A DNA stretch of 11,420 nucleotides, taken from contig CBDUXP010000094.1 of assembly GCA_965371225.1 (NCBI GenBank), positions 1-11,420 of the forward strand. Reading direction: 5' to 3'. How positions within the stretch are numbered: the stretch's first letter is position 1; each line of letters starts with the position of its first letter. Shown here one piece after another: positions 6,315 to 11,420 of the stretch. The position numbers and the translations under genes were made by a program. The stretch is from CBDUXP01 sp965371225 [NCBI: uncultured bacterium]. GTDB lineage: Bacteria; Abyssobacteria; SURF-5; CBDUXP01. The notes under the pieces were generated by a model that did not search any database, was not told the origin of the DNA, and worked only from the letters and a program-made list of their open reading frames with translations.

Positions 6315-8434
6315 CGCCCGACCCGCCCGCGGTAGCGATCTTCCGTCTGGACGGCATGTGTTGCCCCAGCGAGGGTCAACTGGTCGATGCCGTCTTGCAG
6401 CAGCAACCGGACGCCACCGGCTGGACGACCAATCACGTGGAGGGGACCGTCCGTGTACAGCTCGCGGCGGGTGCGGACCCGCAGCGTGTGCAAGCCGCGT
6501 TGGCGACGACCGGCCTTGGCGTCACGCGAGTTGATGATCGCACCGCGGACGCCCGCACGCCTGGACCGGAGCGTCGGCGCTCAACCGTCCTGTTGCTGAC
6601 CGCGCTGGTCGCTACGGTGGCGGGGGTCATCGCCACCCTGCTCGGTGCGCGTTCGATAGCCGCACCGTTGTACCTGAGCGCGACGGTGCTTGGTGGGGTG
6701 CCCACCGTGCGGCGGGCCTGGGTGGCGCTCCGGCAGCGACGCGTGGACATGCACGTGCTCATGAGCATCGCTGTGGTGGGCGCGCTCTTCATTGGGGAAT
6801 GGTTGGAAGCCGCCATGGTGGTCCTCCTGTTCGCCTTGGCGAACGCGTTAGAAGCGTTCAGTTTGGAACGGGCGCGCACGGCTATCGGACGGTTGTTGGT
6901 GCTCACACCCCGACATGCAACCGTGCGGCGTGACGGCGCGGATGTCACGGTCCCGGCGGATGCCATTCAGGTTGGCGACCTCGTCGTGGTGAAAGCCGGA
7001 GAGCGCGTTCCCGTCGACGGGGTGATACTGGCCGGCCGGTCCGCCATGGATCAGTCAGCCGTAACCGGCGAATCCCGTCCCGTGACCAAAACCGTGGACG
7101 ATCCGGTATTCGCGGGAACCTTGTGCACGGACGGGGTGTTGGAGGTCCGCGCCACGCATCGCGTCGCCGACTCTACCCCCGCACGGATTCGGCACATGGT
7201 GGAGGAAGCCCAGGCGACCCGGGCCCCGGTGCAACGGTTCGTGGACCGGTTCGCCGCGCGCTACACGCCCGCGGTCATCGGTTGCGCGGCCCTCGTCGCC
7301 CTCCTGCCGCCTCTGCTGGCCGGAGGCGAGTGGGCTGCCTGGGGGTATCAGGCCCTCGTGCTCCTGGTGATCGCGTGCCCGTGCGCGTTGGTCATCAGCA
7401 CGCCGGTGACGCTCGTCTCTCATCTGGCCGCCGCGGCGCGGTGCGGCATCCTGATCAAGGGCGGGGTGCACCTGGAGAACCTGGCCCGCGTGTGCAGCGT
7501 CGTGTTCGACAAGACGGGGACGCTGACGCAAGGCCAACCCCGCGTCGTGCACGTGGCGCCCCTGAACGGCCTCACCGAGCGGGAGGTGCTGCGCTACGCC
7601 GCCGCGGTGGAGGCGCGGGCTACGCATCCGCTCGCGCCGGTAATTTGCGCTGCGGCGCGGTCGGCCGGCGTGGAGATTCCCGACGCCGGGGAAACGCACA
7701 CGCATCCCGGCCAGGGATTGCACGCCACTGTCGAGGGCCGGGACGTGTGGGTGGGAACGCTCGCCATGGCGCAGGGCGAGAGCGAACGCATCCGCGCCGC
7801 CGCCGCGGAAGTCCGCGAGCATGAAGCACACGGCGAGACCGTCGTGGTGGTGGGCAGCGGTCCGGAGCCCTACGGCGTCATCGCCCTCGCCGATGCGCCG
7901 CGTCCGGAAGCGCGCGAGACGATTCGCAAGCTCCGCGCCCAGGGGCTGCACCATCTGCATATGCTCACGGGGGACAATCGCACCGTGGCGGAGCAGTTGA
8001 AGCGGGAGTTGGGTCTGGACACCGCCTTCGCCGAGTTGCTTCCCGAAGACAAGGTGGCCGCCGTGCAGCGGCTCCTGGATGCCGAGCACGCCGTGGCGAT
8101 GGTGGGCGACGGAATCAACGACGCGCCCGCCCTGGCGACCGCCACGGTCGGTATCGCCATGGGCGCGGGGGGCAATGACGTGGCGCTCGAAGCGGCCGAT
8201 GTGGCGCTGCTCGGCGACGATCTCACAGCCGTGCCGCGGGCGGTCGCGCTCGCCCGCTCCGCCATGCGCATTGTGCACCAGAACGTGGCCTTGGCCTTGG
8301 GGGTCAAACTCGTGGTGTTCGCGCTCGCGTTGGCCGGCATGGCGACCTTATGGATGGCTATCCTTGCGGATATGGGCGCCTCTCTGCTGGTGATCGGGAA
8401 TGCGCTGCGCCCATTGACCAAACCCGTGCGCTAG
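6311..8434 (+). CDS. P1B-2-type Zn/Cd/Pb-translocating ATPase (ZntA/CadA-like)
   Basis: 707 aa from the ATG in the ATGA overlap with the repressor stop. A GTG at 6260 in the same frame would overlap the repressor gene and add no domain. An N-terminal HMA-like domain (about 7-75) carries GMCCPSE (Cys17, Cys18, Glu21) instead of GMxCxxC. The membrane region starts at about 93. The actuator domain has TGES (252-255). The TM6 motif is CPC (356-358) in IACPCALVISTPV. The phosphorylation motif is DKTGTLT with Asp400; the nucleotide-domain HP is at 439-440 (ATHPLAP), TGDN at 553-556 and GDGINDAP at 599-606. Late membrane residues Lys666 and Asp687 (ADMG) mark the P1B-2 class, which exports Zn2+, Cd2+ and Pb2+ from the cytoplasm at the cost of ATP. 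All catalytic motifs are intact and length is normal for a single-HMA pump. It forms a two-gene operon with the repressor. zntA or cadA would fit, but the metal preference is not decidable here. Confidence 0.95.
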   Translation: MTPDPPAVAIFRLDGMCCPSEGQLVDAVLQQQPDATGWTTNHVEGTVRVQLAAGADPQRVQAALATTGLGVTRVDDRTADARTPGPERRRSTVLLLTALVATVAGVIATLLGARSIAAPLYLSATVLGGVPTVRRAWVALRQRRVDMHVLMSIAVVGALFIGEWLEAAMVVLLFALANALEAFSLERARTAIGRLLVLTPRHATVRRDGADVTVPADAIQVGDLVVVKAGERVPVDGVILAGRSAMDQSAVTGESRPVTKTVDDPVFAGTLCTDGVLEVRATHRVADSTPARIRHMVEEAQATRAPVQRFVDRFAARYTPAVIGCAALVALLPPLLAGGEWAAWGYQALVLLVIACPCALVISTPVTLVSHLAAAARCGILIKGGVHLENLARVCSVVFDKTGTLTQGQPRVVHVAPLNGLTEREVLRYAAAVEARATHPLAPVICAAARSAGVEIPDAGETHTHPGQGLHATVEGRDVWVGTLAMAQGESERIRAAAAEVREHEAHGETVVVVGSGPEPYGVIALADAPRPEARETIRKLRAQGLHHLHMLTGDNRTVAEQLKRELGLDTAFAELLPEDKVAAVQRLLDAEHAVAMVGDGINDAPALATATVGIAMGAGGNDVALEAADVALLGDDLTAVPRAVALARSAMRIVHQNVALALGVKLVVFALALAGMATLWMAILADMGASLLVIGNALRPLTKPVR

Positions 8435-8441
8435 AATCGCG

Positions 8442-8508
8442 CCCGCCGTGGTACAGGCCCTGGAGGCGCGGGGAGGATAATTTTCGGCGGGGGACAGGGG
8501 CGTTTTTT
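8442..8508 (+). terminator. Possible terminator of the metal-resistance operon
   Basis: CCCGCCG (8442-8448) can pair with CGGCGGG (8485-8491), and a run of six T lies at 8503-8508. The loop is long (36 bases) and 11 bases separate stem from T-run, so this is not a classical intrinsic terminator. The position, just after the ATPase stop at 8434, is the main support. Confidence 0.3.
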
Positions 8509-8611
8509 CTGATTACAACATCCACTACGGACTGTGCAGTTTTAGCAATTACCCCTATATATTGTGTGGTAAAGACAAGCCACTCTCATTTCTGCTAGCG
8601 GATATAGTGTT

Positions 8612-8640
8612 TTGCCTGCAGGATTGCGGTACACTGTAAT
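8612..8640 (+). promoter_or_regulatory. Sigma-70-type promoter of the OmpA-domain lipoprotein gene
   Basis: TTGCCT (8612-8617) and TGTAAT (8635-8640) are separated by exactly 17 bp, within a markedly AT-richer stretch (about 8500-8640). Initiation would fall near 8647, about 33 bases before the ATG and upstream of a clear ribosome site. No operator-like repeat was noticed. Confidence 0.5.
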
Positions 8641-8666
8641 ACCCGCCGCGTCGGTCCTGTGACTCG

Positions 8667-8672
8667 AAGGAG
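8667..8672 (+). promoter_or_regulatory. Ribosome binding site of the double-OmpA lipoprotein gene
   Basis: AAGGAG followed seven bases later by ATG at 8680. This decides the start: an in-frame GTG at 8659 would put the ribosome site inside the gene and add seven residues before the signal peptide. Confidence 0.75.
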
Positions 8673-8679
8673 AGGCGTG

Positions 8680-9834
8680 ATGTTCCCCACGAATCCTGTG
8701 CGCCACGTGTTGGCGGCGGTCCTGGCGCTTGTCGCCTGCGCCGGCTGCCAGACGGTGAGCCACACGCCCGAGCGGGTTTGGCCGGCGGAAACCCCGGGTG
8801 CCTACGCCGGCGCGACCCCCGCCACGGATAGTGGCTCGTGGTGGTTCCCCAGTGAGATCGGGCCGATGACGGTGCCGGCAACGGGCGGAAACACGGGGAC
8901 GATCTTCTACACCGAGCTGCCAGGGCCCGAGCCGCGCCCGACGCCGGAACAGGTGGTCGCCGTCCTCCCGCCCCCGCCCCCCGGGGTCATCCGGCGCGTG
9001 GTGTACAACCGGGTGTTCGTGGAGAAGGACGTGCGCGTGGAGCGGTTCATCTTTCCCGCCGTGACGTTCGACCCGGGCAACGCCGCGGTGGATGGGGAGT
9101 CCTGGAAACAGCTGCAACAGGCGGCGGCCGCGATCCGCCGGGCGCGCGGGTACGATGTGGTGATCGAGGGACACGCGGACGCGGACGAAGCCGCAGGCGT
9201 GGACCTGGAACGGGCGGAAGTGGTGAAGAGTGTGCTCGTCACCATGGGCGTGGAAGAAGAGCGGCTCCGCGTGCAGGGATTCGGCGATTCCAAGCCGCTC
9301 GCCCGCAACGGCTCCGCCTTCGGCCGTTCGCTGAACCGGCGCGCGGCGTTCCAGATGATTCCGGCGAATCTCGATCTCGATCCGCAGGGACCGATGGACG
9401 ATCCGATGCCGGAGGTGCCCGCGAACATGCGCCTGGAAACGGTGCATCCCACCGTGACCATTACGCGGCCCCGGCTGGTCTTCGTAGACCGCCTGATATT
9501 CCCCAACATCCTGTTTGATTACGACAAGGCGGACCTGCGGCCCGAAGGCGCGGTGCGTGCCGACCGGGCGTCGGCCGCCGCGCGCGCCATTGAAAATGTG
9601 AGTCGCATCACGGTGGCCGGGCATTGTGACTTCATCGGGAGCCACCAGTACAACGACGCCCTGTCTATCCGTCGGGCGCGTGCGGTCCGCGATCGGCTCA
9701 TCGAACGCGGCCTGGCGCCGGAGACCGTCGAAGCGGTCGGCTTCGGCAAGCGGCAGCCCATTGCGGACAATGACACGCGCGAGGGCCGCCAGCTGAATCG
9801 CCGGGTGGAGTTCCGCATCCAGTACGCCGAATAG
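8680..9834 (+). CDS. Lipoprotein with two tandem OmpA-like domains
   Basis: 384 aa. The signal peptide has a hydrophobic core (about 10-19) and a perfect lipobox LVAC, making Cys20 the likely lipid anchor; Cys23 is a second possibility. Residues 24-105 are low in predicted structure and rich in Pro, Gly and Thr, including PPPPP at 97-101. The first OmpA-like domain (about 120-227) has RFIFPAVTFD and GHADADEAAGVDLERAEVV; it lacks the usual GHTDxxGSxxYNxxLSxxRA pattern and is four residues shorter there, although Asp167 and Arg178 could still bind diaminopimelate. The second domain (about 270-382) is canonical: RLIFPNILFDYDKADLRPEG, then GHCDFIGSHQYNDALSIRRARAV with Asp317 and Arg332 in the peptidoglycan-binding positions, then VGFGKRQPIADN and LNRRVEFRI. 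The protein probably sits in the outer membrane and grips peptidoglycan. It resembles Pal/OmpA-family proteins but no tol genes are nearby, so it is not called pal. It is transcribed alone and converges on serS. Confidence 0.88.
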   Translation: MFPTNPVRHVLAAVLALVACAGCQTVSHTPERVWPAETPGAYAGATPATDSGSWWFPSEIGPMTVPATGGNTGTIFYTELPGPEPRPTPEQVVAVLPPPPPGVIRRVVYNRVFVEKDVRVERFIFPAVTFDPGNAAVDGESWKQLQQAAAAIRRARGYDVVIEGHADADEAAGVDLERAEVVKSVLVTMGVEEERLRVQGFGDSKPLARNGSAFGRSLNRRAAFQMIPANLDLDPQGPMDDPMPEVPANMRLETVHPTVTITRPRLVFVDRLIFPNILFDYDKADLRPEGAVRADRASAAARAIENVSRITVAGHCDFIGSHQYNDALSIRRARAVRDRLIERGLAPETVEAVGFGKRQPIADNDTREGRQLNRRVEFRIQYAE

Positions 9835-9857
9835 CGGGCGCAGGCGCGCCGGTGTAG

Positions 9858-9873
9858 CCCGCCTGACGGCGGG
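9858..9873. terminator. GC hairpin between convergent genes, possible bidirectional terminator
   Basis: CCCGCC and GGCGGG pair around the loop TGAC in the 46-bp gap between the OmpA lipoprotein stop and the serS stop. A second small hairpin, CACCCC with GGGGTG (9875-9890), overlaps the serS stop codon. Neither has a T-run, so termination might be Rho-dependent; position between convergent genes is the main support. Confidence 0.4.
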
Positions 9874-9880
9874 GCACCCC

Positions 9881-11155
9881 TCAGGGGGTGGGGATGATCA
9901 GGTCGCCCGGCCAGTACGGTGCGAGCACTTCAGGCAGTTGAACGCTGCCGTCCGCGCGCTGGCCGTTCTCCAGCAACGCGATGTACAGCCGCGGCAGCGC
10001 GACGCCGGATCCGTTGATCGTGTGGACGTACTCGGGTTTCGCCCGGGGCTTGGCGCGGAACCGGATGTTCGCCCGCCGCGCCTGAAAGTCGCCGAAGTAC
10101 CCGCACGAGCTGACCTCGAGCCATTCTTTGCACCCCGGCGCCCACACCTCGAGGTCGTACTTCAGGCACGAGACGAAGCTCAGGTCCCCCGTACACATTT
10201 GCACGACGCGATAGCAGAGGCCGAACCGTTGCAGGATAGCCTCCGCGTCGGCCACGAGCTGCTCAAAGTCGGCCAGCCCGCGTTCCGGGGTGGTGATCTT
10301 CACCAATTCGACCTTGTCGAACTGGTACACGCGCTTCATGCCGCGCGTATCCCGTCCCGCGGACATCTGCTCGTTGCGGAAACACGGCGTGTACGCCACG
10401 TGGGACCGCGGCAGCGTCGCCCCATCGAGGATCTCATCGCGATACAAGTTTGTGACGGGCACTTCTGCGGTGGGAATCAACCACCGGTCTTCCCCTTCAA
10501 TATGAAACAATGTCTCGCGGAACTTCGGCAGGTTGCCCGTCCCCACCAGGCACTCTTCACTCACCATGTACGGCGGCAACACTTCCGTGTACCCATGCTC
10601 CCGCACATGTTCGTCGAGCATGAAATTGATCAGCGCACGCTGCAGCCGGGCGCCGCGGCCGAGCAGCACGTGGGCGCGGGAGCCGGCGATCTTCACCCCC
10701 CGCTCGAAATCGACGATGTCCAGGGCCGGGCCCAGCTCCCAATTCGGCTTCGGAGTGAAATCGAACGTCGCCTGCTCGCCCCACTGGCGCATGACGACGT
10801 TCTCGCTTTCGTCCGCGCCGGCCGGCACGCTGGCATGCGGCACGTTCGGCACCTGCAGCAACAGGTCCCGCACCCGCGCCTCCGCGGTGTCCACTTGCGC
10901 GGCCAGGGCCTCGAGTTCGCCCTTGATCTGCTTGACCTGCGCCACCAACGGTTGCCGTTCCGCCTCGTCCTGCGCCTTGCCTACCTGCTTGGACAGGGCG
11001 TTGCGTTGCGCCTGCAACCCTTCCAAGCGGTGCCGCAGGTCGCGGGCCTCCGTATCCGCCGCCAGCAGCTCCTCCACCATCCCGGCCGCATCCACCTTGG
11101 CCAAGCCGGCGCGGGCCGCCTCAGGGTCGGAACGTATCCACCGGATGTCCAGCAT
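9881..11155 (-). CDS. serS: Seryl-tRNA synthetase
   Basis: 424 aa, the usual length for bacterial SerRS, which charges tRNA-Ser (and tRNA-Sec) with serine in the cytoplasm. The start MLDIRWIRSDPEA is the canonical N-terminus, so the ATG at 11155 is chosen over an in-frame GTG at 11200. Residues about 27-100 form the long coiled-coil arm that grips the tRNA variable arm (heptad-rich, EGLQAQRNALSKQVGKAQ). The class II catalytic domain follows: VGTGNLPKF (204-212), TAEVPVTNLYRDEIL (229-243), motif 2 PCFRNEQMSAGRDTRGMKRVYQFDKVELV (257-285, Arg260 and Glu262), YDLEVW...EWLEVSSCGYFGDFQARR (333-361), and motif 3 GSGVALPRLYIALLENGQ (382-399, Arg389). All are intact. A GGAAG lies eight bases upstream of the ATG as a modest ribosome site. 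No T-box-like leader was recognised. Confidence 0.97.
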   Translation of the reverse strand: MLDIRWIRSDPEAARAGLAKVDAAGMVEELLAADTEARDLRHRLEGLQAQRNALSKQVGKAQDEAERQPLVAQVKQIKGELEALAAQVDTAEARVRDLLLQVPNVPHASVPAGADESENVVMRQWGEQATFDFTPKPNWELGPALDIVDFERGVKIAGSRAHVLLGRGARLQRALINFMLDEHVREHGYTEVLPPYMVSEECLVGTGNLPKFRETLFHIEGEDRWLIPTAEVPVTNLYRDEILDGATLPRSHVAYTPCFRNEQMSAGRDTRGMKRVYQFDKVELVKITTPERGLADFEQLVADAEAILQRFGLCYRVVQMCTGDLSFVSCLKYDLEVWAPGCKEWLEVSSCGYFGDFQARRANIRFRAKPRAKPEYVHTINGSGVALPRLYIALLENGQRADGSVQLPEVLAPYWPGDLIIPTP

Positions 11156-11235
11156 AAAGAGGCTTCCGCGCCCGGCGCGGGCCCGGACGCGGGGCGTCAC
11201 CCTACCACAGGGGTCGGGACGCTCTCGCGGTGTGG

Positions 11236-11251
11236 GATCGCGTCCGCGATC
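11236..11251. repeat. 16-bp palindrome in the serS upstream region
   Basis: GATCGCG and CGCGATC flank the centre TC, giving perfect 7-bp arms 80 bp upstream of the serS ATG. It could be an operator, or an RNA hairpin that ends the upstream transcript on the minus strand. No T-run follows on either strand. Confidence 0.4.
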
Positions 11252-11323
11252 TAATTGCCAAAGTGTGAACTGCCCTACAGTCTACCGCCCCCGCCTGCGA
11301 TAACCTCTCCTGACGCGGGTGGC

Positions 11324-11419
11324 CTATAGCGGAGTTCGCGGCGCCCAGCCCAGGCCGAGGCCGGGCACCGGGGACTCCTCTAACACTCCCTCCCCACCCG
11401 CATCATGGCCCTCGACCAC
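11324..11419 (-). CDS. Possible C-terminal end of an upstream minus-strand gene
   Basis: Reading leftwards from the right edge, one frame stays open for 31 codons (VVEGHDAGGEGVLEESPV...RTPL) and stops at TAG (11324-11326). The other two frames stop sooner. The composition (acidic, Gly-rich) would fit a protein tail, but 31 codons in GC-rich DNA are weak evidence and no family was recognised. If real, the gene precedes serS on the same strand with a gap of about 168 bp. Confidence 0.2.
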   Translation of the reverse strand: MVEGHDAGGEGVLEESPVPGLGLGWAPRTPL

Positions 11420-11420
11420 T

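Noticed and set aside
7055-8278. 407-codon minus-strand frame opposite the metal ATPase
   Set aside because: It is antisense to an ATPase with every catalytic motif intact. Its composition is His/Arg/Gly-rich and no domain was recognised.
5853-8621. GCCTGCAG present on both sides of the metal operon (5853-5860 and 8614-8621) as possible target-site duplication
   Set aside because: Eight bases is within chance for this length and composition, the copy on each side is not at a visible element boundary, and no transposase or terminal inverted repeats accompany it.
9938-11254. 438-codon plus-strand frame opposite serS
   Set aside because: serS is certain, and the antisense product is low-complexity (Arg, Leu, Gln, His) with no motif. 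It is a shadow of the synthetase codons.
11405-11420. ATG at 11405 possibly opening a plus-strand gene at the right edge
   Set aside because: Only five codons are visible and no ribosome binding site precedes it, so nothing supports it over chance.

Overview
The window is GC-rich bacterial DNA, clearly above 60% GC by eye, from what looks like a diderm (Gram-negative-type) bacterium. It encodes two predicted lipoproteins, an OmpA-type peptidoglycan-binding protein and polytopic glycosyltransferase-like proteins. The DUF3568 lipoprotein and the style of the genes recall deeply branching or candidate phyla such as NC10, Rokubacteria, Nitrospirae or Omnitrophica, but nothing here fixes the phylum. 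No rRNA, tRNA, CRISPR array, transposase or phage gene was found.

Left block (1-4526, all minus strand). Transcription appears to start at about 4526. It runs through two tandem paralogous GT-C-type membrane proteins (671 and 686 aa, overlapping by 8 bp) and then, after 65 bp, a small DUF3568 lipoprotein cut off by the left edge. Each GT-C protein has a TMTC-like membrane core followed by a C-terminal soluble beta-rich domain instead of TPR repeats. The set looks like a cell-envelope glycan or lipid-linked sugar function whose substrate cannot be read from the sequence.

Divergent block (4546-5376, plus). A DUF72 (YecE-like) protein is divergent from the GT-C operon. Only 19 bp separate the two start codons, and those bases hold overlapping -10 elements for both strands, so both transcripts may be leaderless.

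Spacer 5377-5906. About 530 bp without a credible gene, less GC-rich in its first half, containing several inverted repeats including a perfect 12-bp-stem hairpin at 5766-5798. It ends in an extended -10 promoter overlapped by an almost perfect palindrome of ArsR/SmtB-operator type.

Metal-resistance operon (5907-8434, plus). An ArsR/SmtB repressor with both an alpha3N-type cysteine site and an alpha5 zinc site overlaps by 4 bp (ATGA) a P1B-2 Zn/Cd/Pb-exporting ATPase. The ATPase N-terminal metal-binding domain carries a CCxxE motif like that of plant HMA2/HMA4 pumps. Repressor, operator and pump make a self-contained autoregulated module.

Right block. After an AT-richer spacer with a good promoter comes a 384-aa lipoprotein with two tandem OmpA domains, the first one degenerate (8680-9834, plus). 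It converges on serS, seryl-tRNA synthetase (9881-11155, minus). The last 265 bp hold the serS leader with a 16-bp palindrome and possibly the tail of another minus-strand gene. The most notable points are the minimal divergent leaderless promoter, the tandem GT-C pair, the hairpin-rich spacer beside the metal operon, and the unusual metal-site combination in that operon.
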